DNA of 64,000 nt from positions 42,296,472 through 42,360,471 of the forward strand of contig ML664161.1 in assembly GCA_007570785.1 (NCBI GenBank), in the 5' to 3' direction. How positions within the stretch are numbered: the stretch's first letter is position 1; each line of letters starts with the position of its first letter. The notes beneath the pieces were generated by a model. The model worked only from the letters and a program-made list of their open reading frames with translations, searched no databases and was not told the origin of the DNA. Origin of the DNA: Antilocapra americana (taxonomy: Eukaryota > Chordata > Mammalia > Artiodactyla > Antilocapridae). Both the position numbers and the translations under genes were made by a program. Positions 21,918 through 33,872 of this stretch are shown here, piece after piece.

Positions 21918-22317
21918 TAGCCTAAGGAGACATGAAAACTGTAATATGGCATTGTTATGGGATCCTAGAACAGAAAAAAAAAAGACATTTGGTAAAAACT
22001 AGGGAAATATGAATAAACTAAAGGATTTTATTAATACTGACATATCACTATTGGCCCATTAATTGTGGCAAATGTCCACATTAATAAGGTAAGATGTTAA
22101 CCGGGGGAACTGAATGCGATGTGTATGAGAACTCTGTACTATCTTCTTTAATTATCTGTAAATCTAAAATTGTTCTTAAAAGTAAAGTCTGGTCTGAAAA
22201 CTAAGTGATATATAGTCAATTAATTTTTAATTAATTAAAAAATATGGGGGGAGAGAAAAAGGAGCAAGCCTCATTTTGAGGTTTGGACAAATAACTATAG
22301 AACAAAATAGTTCTATA

Positions 22318-22365
22318 TGTAAAGAGTTGGATACAACTTAGCGACTGAACAACAACAAAATATGA
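22318..22365 (+). mobile_element. Bov SINE/BovB 3'-tail fragment
   Basis: Only the terminal 'gtaaagagttggatacaact' to 'cgactgaacaacaacaaa' remains, directly downstream of the ancient L1 3' end. Confidence 0.75.
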
Positions 22366-23072
22366 AAAGTCAGAGCAGAACAAAAAAAGATATGAATACT
22401 GGAAGGGTGTTAACAAAAGAAAAGACATTACAAAAGGGAAAAAACAGAAAACTACTAGTTTAGCTGAAGAATGGTTCTGTGTGGTAAAAAAAGAAAAAAA
22501 AGAAAACACAAAACCAGGAATGAATTTACACTCAACTGAACACTTTGAGTGTCTAATATAAAAGGTTGGTAACTTATAAAGAATTACAGTATTTTTACTG
22601 CCTATCAATGCTCTTTAAGACCAATAGTTTAAATAAAGCATATTATTTTTTTACTCAAATTCAGGACATCTAGAAGAACATTACTGAGCAGAGAGTTAAT
22701 ACCTTGGTTAGACAAGATAAATGAAACATTTTGGAATAGGTCTTGAAGAATTCTATCGCTAAAATTATAGGGCAAAATGTCTTAAATTTCAGAAATAAAA
22801 ATTAAATTTTACAGTATAATATAAATTCAATGTATAATATTTGATTATTAATATTTCTCTTGTTTATATAACCTGTTCTACAAAAGTACAATGTCATTTT
22901 AATAAAAGATCAAGAATATCGAGGTTTTACCCAGGTTTCTTTCATGCAAACAAAACCCCCAAGTTAAAAAAAAAAAATCAAACAACTTTCAAATGCTTAC
23001 ATAGTATCTTAAAAAACAGTTACCTTGAAAACTATATAGTGACTCAGTACAGGGCTTTTAAAATTACATCTG
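22366..23072. other. AT-rich unannotated stretch
   Basis: No gene or repeat was recognised. Confidence 0.4.
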
Positions 23073-23310
23073 GTTAAAGCACAGATTTGGAGTCAAATAG
23101 AACTGAGTTTTAAACCTGGCTTCAGCATCTACAACTTATGTGACCTTCATTGAGTTACTTCACTTATTTGAATCCCATTTGTCCTTTTCTGTAAATGGTA
23201 CAATAGTTTTTTTCCTTAGTTTTCTTACAAAATTTAAATGAGAAAATATGTATGTATCTCAACTTCTGCCACATAGTAAGCCCCAATACAAAATACACAA
23301 TATCAGGTAT
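23073..23310 (+). mobile_element. MIR SINE
   Basis: MIR order is visible: 'gcacagatttggagtcaaat', 'acttatgtgaccttcattg', 'gagttacttcac', 'cttttctgtaaatggtacaa', 'atttaaatgagaaaatatgt' and 'gccacatagtaag'. It is an ancient, diverged core-SINE. Confidence 0.75.
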
Positions 23311-23337
23311 TTTAAAGTAATAATTAACAAGGCACTT

Positions 23338-23505
23338 AGGAGAAGGGGACAACAGAGGATGAGATGGTTGGATCACATCACCGACTCCATGGACTTGAGT
23401 TTGAGCAAATTCTGGGAGTTGATGATGGGCAGGGAAGCCTGGCATGCTGCAGTCCATGGGGTCGCAAAGAGTTGGACCCGACTGAATGACTGAGCTGAAC
23501 TCATA
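23338..23505 (+). mobile_element. BovB 3'-end fragment
   Basis: It starts 'aggagaaggggacaacagag' and ends 'ggacccgactgaatgactga', the last ~165 bp of BovB. It is strongly 5'-truncated and inserted at the right end of the MIR. Confidence 0.92.
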
Positions 23506-24060
23506 AATGCTCTAAAATTGTATTCTTTATTTTGCACCATGTCTTTTCATATGTGACTATAAAGAACTGTTTTATAAAAGGCATGCGTGAAGACACATCT
23601 ACATTTTATAAGCCTCACTCAGCAGAACCCTGAACTTCTAAAGACCTTAGCCATCATTCTCAGATGGCCTCCTTTTCCTTTGGTCTTTATGATAAATAAA
23701 AGAACACAACATTATTCTCTCCCATCTCACCCTGTAGCTAAGATGCTGCTGCTACCTCTGCCTTGCAAGATATGGTGTGGAGTAAAATGCAATTAATTTA
23801 GGAAATATTAAATGCACTTTGATTCTAAAAATATAGGGTGATAATTCAAGTCCAAACTTGTTTTTAAAGTGCAGCACCTCAGAAATAATGAAATTGTGAG
23901 TGGTGTGAATGAAAAGGGATATCACACCAGATATTCTACACAGTCAGTGCTATTTTTATAATCAGGGAAAGACCAGGTTTCCGGAACCTGTGAACAGTAT
24001 TGGATAATCAATAAGCAGAGCATCTATGGAACCAGAGGTTTATCTAAACACCTCTCCACC
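23506..24060. other. Unannotated stretch
   Basis: No coding region or repeat family was recognised. Confidence 0.4.
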
Positions 24061-24070
24061 CCACCCCTCT

Positions 24071-25193
24071 TTTTTTTTTTTTTATTGTAACAAATTCAAG
24101 AAAGACTTTTTTCTTTACATTATTGTGTTGGTTTTGTCATACATTGACATGAATCCGTTATGGGTATACATGTATTCCCCTTCCAGAACCCCCCTCCCAC
24201 CTCCCTCTCGATTCCATCCCTCTGGGTCATCCCGGTGCACCAGCCCTGAGCACCCTGTATCAAGCATCAAACCTGGGCTGGTGATTCATTTCACATATAA
24301 TAATTTACATGTTTCAATGCCATTCTCCCACATCATCCCACCCTCACCCTCTCCCATAGAGTTCAAAAGACTTTTCTGTACATCTGTGTCTCTTTGCTGT
24401 CTCACATACAGGGTTATCGTTACCATCTTTCTAAATTCCATATATATGCGTTAGTATGCTGTATTGTTGTTTTTCCTTCTGGCTTACTTCACTCTGTATA
24501 ATAGGCTCCAGTTTCATCCACCTCATTGGAACTGATTCAAATGTATTCTTTTTAATGGCTGAGTAATATTCCATTGTGTATATGTATCACAGCTTTCTTA
24601 TCCATTCGTCTGCTGATGGACATCTAGGTTGCTTCCATGTCCTAGTAAACAGTGCAGCGATGAACATTGGGGTACACGTGTCTCTTTCAATTCTGGTTTC
24701 CTCAGTGTGTATGCCCAGTAGTAGGATTGCTGGGTCATATGGAAGTTCTATTTCCAGTTTTTTAAGGAATCTCCACACTGTTCTCTATAGTGGCTGTACC
24801 AGTTTGCATTCCCACCAACAGTGTTAAAGGGTTCCCTTTTCTCCACATCCTCTCCAGCATTTATTGCTTGTAGACTTTTGGATGGCAGCCATTCTGACTG
24901 GTGTGAAATGGTACCTCATTGTGGTTTTGATTTGCATTTCTCTGATAATGAGTGATGTTGAGCTGTCTTCTTTGGAGAAATGTTTGTTTAGTTCTTTGGC
25001 CCATTTTTTGATTGGGTCGTTTATTTTTCTGGAATGGAGCTGCAGGAGTTGCTTGTATATTTTTGAGATTAATTGTTTGTCCATTGCTTCATTTGCTATT
25101 ATTTTCTCCCATTCTGAAGGCTGCCTTTTCACCTTGTTTTTAGTTTCCTTTGTTGTGCAGAAGCTTTTAATTCTAATTAGGTCCCATTTGTTT
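24071..25193 (-). mobile_element. Ruminant L1 (L1_BT-like), 5'-truncated, antisense
   Basis: The poly(T) at 24071-24083 is the complemented tail. The 3' UTR and ORF2 C-terminus follow on the minus strand. A 15-bp target duplication with one mismatch flanks it: ccacccctctttttt (24061-24075) against ccactcctctttttt (25194-25208). It is little diverged, hence young. Confidence 0.93.
24824..25132 (-). pseudogene. L1_BT ORF2 C-terminal fragment (part 1)
   Basis: These 102 residues begin near '[20 protein letters not shown]' and run to '[13 protein letters not shown]'. The frame then breaks, and the next piece (24587-24778, '[20 protein letters not shown]') continues the same ORF2 C-terminal region. 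Neither piece has a catalytic domain. Confidence 0.88.
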
Positions 25194-25208
25194 CCACTCC
25201 TCTTTTTT

Positions 25209-26500
25209 AAGCATTTGAAATCTAGTGTCTATTCATTGAATACCCAGAAGCTTTTCTTCCATATGAAGCAATTACAAAGTCTGGGCATTACTATAAGCGG
25301 ACATTTTATTTTCAGTTGCAGACTAGTAGCCATATGTTAATCTCACAAATTTATGAGGACACGGCTACACAGGTGGTGATTGCAGAACACAAACATGGGG
25401 TAGGAAGAAGCTTAGGTATATTGAAAGAAAGCCTATTTGTTAACTAAAGAAGAAGCAAATGGAAACATAAACAGAGAGAAAGTGTAAACTTATGAAAAGA
25501 TTATCTTTAAAGAGGTAATTAAGGAGATGTAGCAAAAATAAGAGTATGTAACAGAAGGCTTGACATTGTCTGTACCCAGTCACTTATGTGTTGTGTTTGA
25601 GACTTAAAATACCGAAGAGAAAAATGAGCAAAAGAAGAGAGTGTGTGTGTGAAGGGATACTACATTCTTAAAATTGAAGCAATAAATTATACCTGGAATC
25701 TCCTCAGAGATCTGTAAATAGGAAACTGAAAACATTTTCTTCTATTTATTTTATAAGTATAATAAACTTTATTAGCTTTTAGTATTGGAAACTTGTGCAG
25801 TATTTATAGGCTGCTTACTTTCAATGTTATTCAGGAGATTGTATCAGGAGGCTAATGAAAAATAAAATTAGGGTGGGGTTAGGGGTCATTTTTGCTCCTG
25901 TCTAACAATCAAGATTAATCATAAAGATTTATCCTTTTGCTTCCTGGCCCATTCACCAGAGCCAATAGAAGATGCTGTCTAGCCTGTGATATAATTGGGT
26001 GTTTCACAGGCACACAGCTTCCTGGCTCTACAGAAGGTCATTACAGATAGATTCCTTGCACCAACACAATAGCAGCTGTTCTTGAGGCCTCCAATGAGGA
26101 GACATTAATAGAGGAAACACTGAGCAGAAAGCAGACTTGAGATGGCTTTGTGTCATGTGGCCAGCAATACATGTTCTTTGCAAAGCAACTATCTTGCAGA
26201 ACTTTTCAACCTCTTCAACCAACTCTTCAGCTGTTGTCAATGGCAACAGTTGATGTGCTCTCTGGACCTTAGGTTTAGACTTTAGAACACTTAGAAGTGA
26301 TAAGGACAGTTCATCTGGGACTTGAATTTCTTCATAAAAGCAAATTTCAAGTTGTGGATCAAGGGCTGTATATTTAAGACCTAGGCATTCTCAAATAACC
26401 TTTACAAATTCCTCCCAGTCATTTCTGGGGTGTCAAAACTTTCTTTTCAAGCACTAAAAATTTATGTAGTCTTCATAGATTTCCCAAACTTTTCAGGGGC
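25209..26500. other. Unannotated, largely unique stretch
   Basis: No gene, RNA or repeat was recognised over about 1.3 kb. Open frames are short and unconvincing. Confidence 0.4.
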
Positions 26501-26509
26501 TATATGCAT

Positions 26510-26862
26510 AGTGGAGAAGACTCTTAAGAGTCCCTTGAACTGTATGAAGATCAAACCAGTCAATCCTAAAGGAAATCGACCCTGAAAATTCATTGGAAGG
26601 ACTGATGCTGAAGCTTAAACGCCAATATTTTGGCCCCGTGATGCAAAGACTGACTCACTGGAAAAGATCCTGATGCTTGGAAAGATCCAAGGCAAAAGGA
26701 GAAGGGGGTAGCAGAAGATGAGATGGTTAGACAGCATCACCAACTCAATGGACATGAATGTGAGAAAACTCCAGGAGATAGTGGAGGACAGAGGAGCCTG
26801 GCGTGCTGCAGTCCATGGGGTCACAAAAAGTTGGACACGACTTAACAACTGACCAACATGGG
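26510..26862 (+). mobile_element. BovB 3'-end fragment
   Basis: It begins in the RT-distal part ('agtggagaagactcttaaga', 'aggactgatgctgaagc') and runs through 'cctggcgtgctgcagtcca' to 'gacacgacttaacaactgac'. It is more diverged than the other tails. Confidence 0.93.
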
Positions 26863-26869
26863 TAGTGGC

Positions 26870-27562
26870 TGCTTCTACTCCTGAATCTTTATAGAAGTTT
26901 GTACACACGGGTCAGCTGTTTTCACTTTTTCATACCATTGGCACTGTCTCACTGTTGTCCATATAGCAACATCCTTCATAATTTTGTTTCAAACTGTTTG
27001 TAAATCTCTCTTAAATATATGTATTGCTCATATTTTAATAAAGATCAGCATTCTAATAAGACTAAGAGATCCAAAACAAACAAAAAATTTTGCCTTAATA
27101 TTTTATATTGCTACTAGGAATTTTAAAAACAATTCAAAAATAGTACTTTAAAACCTCAAATTCTTTGACAATCTGCTTGGCAGAGAATTAAAATTAAACG
27201 TAAAAATAGAAATTTTTATTAGAATAAGTAATGAATATGTTCTATGAACCCAATCTGGAGGCAATTTCAGAGGGAGGTCTAGACAGAAGCTTGGTGTTAT
27301 GGAAACATCTGGAAAGGGTATCGTGTACCAGAAACCCATAGCCAATGGTCAACTTCAGGTCAGCTGATCTGTGCAGAAACAAATATTGCACATGGAAATT
27401 GTATAAGACACTGTATTTCAAGTCTTATATACTGGAGTAGAATTGGGCTGTGCCATCAGTCAAACTAATAGTTTCTGAGATTCTAGACAGCAAGAACAAA
27501 GTTTGCACACTACTCTGATACTGCACCTGAGAACTACAAGGAGTAAAAAAAAAAGTACACAC
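26870..27562. other. Unannotated stretch
   Basis: Nothing was recognised apart from a short A/CA-rich simple stretch at 27546-27566. Confidence 0.4.
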
Positions 27563-27566
27563 ACAC

Positions 27567-27832
27567 GTATTTGGCTATCCTGGGTCTTTGTTGCTGCGCA
27601 GGGGCAGTTGTGATGAGCAGGGGCTCCTTTCTAGTTGTGCTGTGCAGGCTTTTCATTGCAGTGGCTCCTCTTACTGCAGAGCAGAGGGATCTAGGGTGCG
27701 TGGGCTCAGTAGTTGCAGCTCCTGGTTTCTAAAGCACAGGCCCAATGGATACACCACACAGACTTAGATGCTCCATGGCATGTGGGATCTTCCCAGACCA
27801 GGGATCAAACCTGTGTCCTCTGCATGAAGAAT
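27567..27832 (-). mobile_element. CHR-2-type SINE, antisense
   Basis: Read on the plus strand: 'ggtctttgttgctgcgcagg', 'agtggctcctcttactgcag', 'ggctcagtagttgcagctcc', 'catggcatgtgggatcttcc' and 'ccagggatcaaacctgtgtc'. This is the reverse complement of a full-length-like CHR SINE of cetartiodactyls. The frame at 27745-27963 is incidental. Confidence 0.85.
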
Positions 27833-27834
27833 CC

Positions 27835-28569
27835 CAAGAAGAAATATATTTAATGAAGTTTTTTGATCTTGTTTTTGCTTCTTTTTTGTTGTTTTTTATT
27901 TTATTTTTGATGGACAACTGCACACATCCCTGGGAGTCCACTTCACCAAAACAATCAGAGTAACAGTGAAAGAGAGTGGAAGACTGTATTTTGTCCTCCA
28001 CACTTCTGGTTCTTTTAAGACAAAGTTCTCAATCTCAGGTCCATTCCAGAGTCTCTAAACCCCAAAAAATTAGGCTCTGTGCTGGAATTTGGATCAGCTA
28101 TTTGAGGGGAGATTTGTGAAGTTAGTGGGGAATCCTGTGCAGGCCCCTGCAGGTTCCAATCAATCCTAGGAACTGGCAGGTCTGATTTCATCCAAATTCC
28201 CATTAGAAAAATCCTCCAGGAGGGCAGGGGATTGTATGATTTTTTTTTTCAGTATGCCGTATGGCCAGTATCTTGTGCTCAATAAATACTTGTTGAATGA
28301 ATGAATAAACCCCATGAACTTTCCGGGAGTTAATAAGAAAATTTAATTATATCTCAGGTTTCCTGGGAATTGTGAGATGGCCTGCAGGCCACAAGGATGG
28401 CTGGTTTGGGAAGGAAATGTTGGCAAGCACAGCACTATTTGATGGGGTCACAAGCAGGCATTATTAAGAATACAGCAAATATAGTACAGGTTCTTAGAAT
28501 ACATACATTTAATACATTATTAAGTTTTGGTTCATATTATAGTTTTTCTTTTTTATTGCTAAACTGGAG
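27835..28569. other. Mostly unannotated; L2-like tail at 28245-28312
   Basis: 'cttgtgctcaataaatactt' followed by 'gttgaatgaatgaata' resembles an L2/MIR end. The rest is unrecognised. Confidence 0.4.
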
Positions 28570-28580
28570 AACAAAGAGGG

Positions 28581-28791
28581 CTTCCCTGATGCTCAAATGA
28601 ATCTACAGGTAAAGAATCTACCTATAATGTGGGAGACCTGGGTTTGATCCCTGAGTTGGGGAGATCCCCAGGAGAAGGGAATGGCTACCCACTCCAATAT
28701 TTTTGCCAAGAGAATTCCATGGACAGAGGAGCCTGGCGGGCCACAGTCCATGAGGCCACAAAGAGTCAGAAAGGACTAACACACACAAGGA
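28581..28791 (+). mobile_element. Bov-tA SINE
   Basis: The head 'gcttccctgatgctcaaatg' carries a small insertion, then 'gatccctgagttggggagat', 'ggacagaggagcctggcggg' and the tail 'aaagagtcagaaagga' with a CACA end. The flanks aacaaagaggg (28570-28580) and aacaaaagggg (28792-28802) are a decayed target duplication. Confidence 0.92.
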
Positions 28792-28802
28792 AACAAAAGG
28801 GG

Positions 28803-31800
28803 TAAGATTTAGCAGGTAATAAGAAAAGGCAAGGCACATATGAAAATCACTTCTCTTTTGTTTTTAATTTGGCAAGTATTTGAAGACCTAAACAGTAGAC
28901 ATGTTTTTAATGAATTATCTTTTTCACTGTTTGAGCAAGCTTCCCCTGTGAAGATATTTTTTTGATCATTAGTGGACACAACTTTTACTAAAATTACATG
29001 AGCTTAGGTCAAGTTCAACCAAAATGAATTCAGCCAAATATCACAATAATGGACTGTACAGATATGTAACTAGACCGAGACAATTGTCTGTTGCTTGGGA
29101 CTGATTTTTCTAACACAACCACTATCATAAAGCTCTTAGCCACTTCATCTAGCTGATGGGCCGCTTCTATCAAAATGGTAGCTATTCGCTGAATCCTTCT
29201 TAATGTTTCCTGGCTTCATACCTGAGAGGCTGTCATGTTTTTATTTTCACCTGGGAACAGATGTGCTATTCCAATGAGGATCTTCAATCATCCATTAGCC
29301 ACACGTGAAGAACACTAAGTCACCCCGAAAACAACCACTGTGACTTGAAATATACTAGGTCATAGTAATCTAGCAGAGTGACACTGAAACACTGTATTAA
29401 AGCATGAACAATCACAAGCTTGGAGCACCTTCTCCATTTAAGGAGACTTGCTCCTCCAGACACTTGTTTTTTCTAGCATAACCTGTGACTCATACAGGTT
29501 CCATACAGCTGGTGCCATCACAGTGGATAAGAAACCCTCAGGAATATGTAGGTCTGTAGCATGCTGCAGCTGTGTTAGTTTCAAATGTTATATAACAAGC
29601 CTGGAGCTGGCAGCAGTCTAAATGCCTTCTCATCATCTCCACACGCACAAAGTTCTGGGTTACTATTGCTAAAGGTCTGTACATCTACATTTTATTTATA
29701 CAAATTACACAAATTAGAAGTGTACATAATAGAGTTATGCCTTTATGACCTTCATAATCAATATTGTATTACATTAAATCTAAATGTTACTTGATGATTT
29801 AATTTAGAAACATAATTTTAGTCATCTATTCTTTAAATTATCTATTTGGTCAAAGGATATGAGTAAATATATGGATACAACCATGTTTAAGTCTACAAAG
29901 CTTAAGCAATAAGTATAGTCAAATATCTGGGAAAATAAAGAATGAGTCCCAATATGAAAAATATTTAATTGGAGTGCAATTCATTTACTGACTAAAACTG
30001 ATAAATTTAAAGAGAAAGTAAAATCCTTGGTTATTTGACACCCAACAGCAACTTAGAAGCAACTAGGTATTTGTCTAAACTCTTCATCTATTAATCCAAA
30101 CATTTGGCTTTCTGACTACATATTAACATTATAATAGCTGTGGCTACTACATACACACATGGTCAGCCTAGTATGGAAGTAAACAAGAGTGATGATTTCA
30201 AAACAACCATAACTTTGAGGCCAACATGAGGTCAGAGGAGATACACAAGCAGGGTGGGGGCATGCTTAGGCTGGTCCTGCCTATTTCAAGTGACTTTGGT
30301 GCAGTTCTGCCCACCAGAGCTTTCAAGCCACATGCGACCTGTAGTGTTTTCAGTATTAATATTTCAACCTCAGGAAATTACATTAGGTGAACTCCTAAGG
30401 AGGCCTTAGGAGCCTGAAGCCATTTTGTCTGAGAGAATTGCAAATGTAGCTCCCAAATCGCTTTCTGAAAGGGACATGCTCCAGAGCCAACTGTGTGTGA
30501 CTCAGTCCATTTCATTAAGCAGAATTTCCCTTTCATTCGTAATTGAGTAAATAATAATCCAAACAGCTGTACCCTTCTTGGACCCAGATAAAGTGCCATA
30601 ATTCTTTGTACTCAGTCTCTACAGTTCCAGGAAATCACTTCACCTAATCATTTGTTCTGTTTAGTCTCATTCAGTCTTTTTAAAATGTTGGTTAGAACAG
30701 CCAAACTAACTTTTTCAATTACTCTAAGGAGCATCTGCCATATTCACCAGCAAAAGAAATGAAAGATGTGCTTTAGAAGCCAATGAGAGATCTTGAAGGC
30801 TCAGATAGTCGTCACCATTTTAAATTTATTATTTGTGAAATAGCAGCTACTTAGTGCAGGGATAGACTTAGAAAAAGACATAGATCTTAGTCAAGAAACT
30901 AATGACCTATGTCAGACAGACAGAGCAATTTAATCATAAAATACATCTGCAAAAAGGTGGATCTTAAAACTCAGGTTGAAGTTGTGCCTTGGATTTTTTT
31001 CAATTTGGAAGGGGTAGTGGAGGAGAAATTTTAACGATGGAGAATCAATGAGGCTCTTCACCAAGAAAATGAAGAACTGAGTTATCCAGAAAGATTGGAA
31101 ACTCTTTCATGACATTGTGCACTTATTTCATTCCTAGAATTTATCACATCTTGCTCAATAACACACACTGATTATATCATATATCCCTACCTTGTTCCAG
31201 AGTACACACAATATATGTTGGTTTTCTTGAACTCAGAGGCCAGTTCTTCTTCTTGGAATATATGATATATATCTCAGTAAATTCTGGTTGAATGAATAAA
31301 TAAATTAAAGTTTAGTCTTTCAAGGCTATCATGTACTCTGGGGACATAATAAGTCCTGAACATTTTTGTTTTTAAATGTGTTAAGAGGACAGGCTTCAGT
31401 AAGCAGTGTTAGACTATGGACAAAAGCTATCAAACAGAGTCCCAGTGAGGCACAGCATATAGGGATGTTGTTTTATATTTTAAAATGCAATTTATTTTGC
31501 CATATTTTGTTGATTTTTCAATAAACATATACATTGCTTTTCAGTGATTATAATGACACTAACTTTGAGATCTTTATAAAACTGAGGTTGGACATGAAAC
31601 AGTCATCTTATCTGAGCCATGCATATGAAAATTAATTTGCATTTGCAATGTTCCTTATTTTAAAGGTTATATGAAGATATCTGCATAGCTATTAATGCAT
31701 AAATGTTTTCACATTTTCATAATTCAGTAAAAAGGACTGTATATGGCTCACCCTTTAGGCATATTATGAGCAATAGGAGCCAGATTGAAGATGGATGGGA

Positions 31801-32674
31801 ATAGCTAAGACAGAGAAGGGACACCAAAAGGCAAAATGAGACAAGGATAAAAATAAAATTTTCTATCTTCTTGGAGGTTCTCTATGCTAGCTAAACATGT
31901 AAAAATTGAGCTAAGATACTAAGGCATGTGTCTAAATTGTATGGTTAGCTCTTCTGTGATGTACTGACACAGCTAGATCTCCATGTACTCATCAAATGTC
32001 AACATTAGCCATACTTCACTGTTTTCTTGGGTAAACTTGTCGATTAGGCTCTAGAGGTATACTCATTTACACTCTTATTCCTATTCCTAGAACAGGACAG
32101 AATAAGCAGCCTAAGGAATCCACAGCTTAATTGGGTATAAAGATGGGGGCATAATGACAGCTAGCATGCCATGGCCCCATTGGTGAGAAGCAAAATAAAA
32201 CTGTACTGATTTCACGGGGACCCTCACCGATGAGCATACATGAGAGTAACTCTTTTTGTCTATTTCCTACAATGCCATTTTTCAGAACTTAGGAGTTGAA
32301 TCCCAAACATGTCTCTCACTCTGTCTTTCCAGCTAATTATGGTGAGTGACACAGGAAGCTGATTTGTAAAAGTCCATTTATATCTTAATAGCATGTCAAG
32401 GGAATCTTCACTTATTGGGATACAAAATTCAGGTTTCTCCTCTACAAGATTCTGACTGGAAATAACACCGTAACCATAGAAACACATATTCAATGAATGG
32501 TCATGGGAGACACAACATCACAATAACATTCAAAAAAACAGAAAAGAAGCAGAGAAAATTCCCTGTCAAATTTGATATAGAGAAAGATTTTTCTTAACAC
32601 AAAAGCACTGTAAAGCACTCAGATAAGAGAATTTAGTTTTGTTTTGTTTTTTCCTGACTCTCACAAGTAGACAC
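28803..32674. other. 3.9-kb unique stretch without recognised repeats
   Basis: No BovB, Bov-tA or L1_BT copies lie here, and no coding exon was recognised. Possible L2-like debris occurs near 31240-31310 ('gttgaatgaataaataaa'). The segment 30360-30620 is open for 73 codons on the minus strand but matches nothing I know. Confidence 0.45.
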
Positions 32675-33300
32675 CTTTCTGTCATTCACTCAACAAATAT
32701 TTTTGGAATGCCTACTACATTCCAGGTACTATTCTAGACCCTACAGCAAACAAAGCAGACCAAGTAATACATACAAAGAAGAAAAACACTGGGAAAGGGG
32801 ATAAAGCATTATGACATTCAAATGATGCTGTTTATTAAGGGGTGGCCTAGAAAGATCCCTGTGAAAAGGTGACAACTTAGTTGACACCTGAAGCAAGTGA
32901 GGAAACAAAGCAAATTTCTCATTCTTGCCAGAGAGAACAGTATATGTAAAGTCCCTGCCGTGGGAATACCAGTGGGTGATGGAGTAAAAGTGAGGAGAAC
33001 AATGATGCTGGAACAGCGTAAAGGAGGATGAAAGAGTTGGGTGACAGGAGTAAGGTATTAGGCTCAGATCAAGTAGGTATACACAGGCCATAGACAAGAC
33101 TTGAGTTTTGACTTTGCTAAAGAAATTGATTGGGGCACTTAACCAAAGGAGGAATTAATATGATCTGTCTATTTACAACAGTCCAAAAATGAGAAAATAG
33201 TGACTTCAGGCAGGATAGTAACAGTAAACAGAGCAGTAGTCAATTCTCAATATATTTTGAAAGCAGAACTGATAGGATTTTCTGATGAAATGAATAAAAG
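32675..33300 (+). mobile_element. Ancient eutherian interspersed repeat, family not named
   Basis: 'cactcaacaaatatttttgg', 'ctacattccaggtactattc', then 'gtaaagtccctgccgtggg' and 'aggaggaattaatatgatct' follow a recurrent old mammalian repeat order (tissue-mass style 'caacaaatatt...gtgccaggcact'). Related pieces may lie at 44835-44892 with 45809-45925, 53240-53720 and 57005-57895. The 118-residue minus-strand frame (32741-33097) is a shadow. Confidence 0.45.
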
Positions 33301-33549
33301 TGGCTAGCCCAGTGCACTACTGGCAGATAAACAAGTTAATATTGATCAAATAAAATCAGTCAAATCCAATTTGCTTGGATATTTTTTTCCAGAGAAAATT
33401 AAAGTTTCAAGAAGTAAAATTACTATTTTTTTCCTAACAATGATAACATTTCACATTTTAAGAGTTAGCCCTCTCCCATCGCACTTATAATATTCTTTTC
33501 CAATGTCAGTTCATCTAGACTACAGTCCTCAGTTATTAATTAGCTGTAA

Positions 33550-33872
33550 ACATATCTTGTAGATGTGATTAAAGCCCATAATTCATTGACTTTACATACA
33601 GAAGATTATCCTAGATAATCTGGGTAGGCCTGACTCTTACCAGTTGAAAGGCCTCAAAAGCGGAGCCCATACTTCCCTGATGAAGAATGAAGAAGAAATT
33701 CTGCCTGTAGACATCAGTTTCAGCTTGTGCCAAAGATTTCATGGCCTGCATTTTAGGTTTCAGACTTGCCTAGCTAGCCTCCACAATCACATAAGCCAAT
33801 TTCTTACAATAACTCTTTTAATGTAATCTCCTACTGGTCTGCTTCTCTGGTTGAACCCTGACTGATAGTGCT
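33550..33872 (+). mobile_element. MLT1-like MaLR LTR, sense
   Basis: 'gtagatgtgattaaagccc', 'gaagattatcctagataatc', 'tgggtaggcctgactctta', 'ttaggtttcagacttgcc' and the end 'ccctgactgatag' follow the MLT1 sense order. It is diverged, with no internal region seen. Confidence 0.65.

Larger units (their letters stand above)
14803..22200 (+). mobile_element. Ancient L1 (L1M) ORF2 to 3' end, host of nested insertions
   Basis: L1 pieces lie at 14803-16116, 16949-17225, 18381-18639, 18846-21331, 21536-21724 and 21918-22200, always in the same order as a sense L1. Landmarks include 'ttaaattgataaacttctag' (14844), 'ctatgaggccagcattaccc' (15385), 'ttatatggaaaggcaaaaga' (17187), 'ggaactctcattccctgctg' (19399), 'tcagtggttgccaggcaatt' (20046) and the long 3' UTR with 'caccattttgtagtaagaag' (20777) and 'cactggcactc'-like text, ending near 'attgttcttaaaagtaaag' (22168). 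Frames are destroyed. The only visible protein-like remnant is the ORF2 C-terminus around 19375-19617. Confidence 0.85.

Noticed and set aside
22297..22316. Small palindrome 'atagaac...gttctat'
   Set aside because: A 7-bp stem is expected many times by chance in AT-rich DNA.
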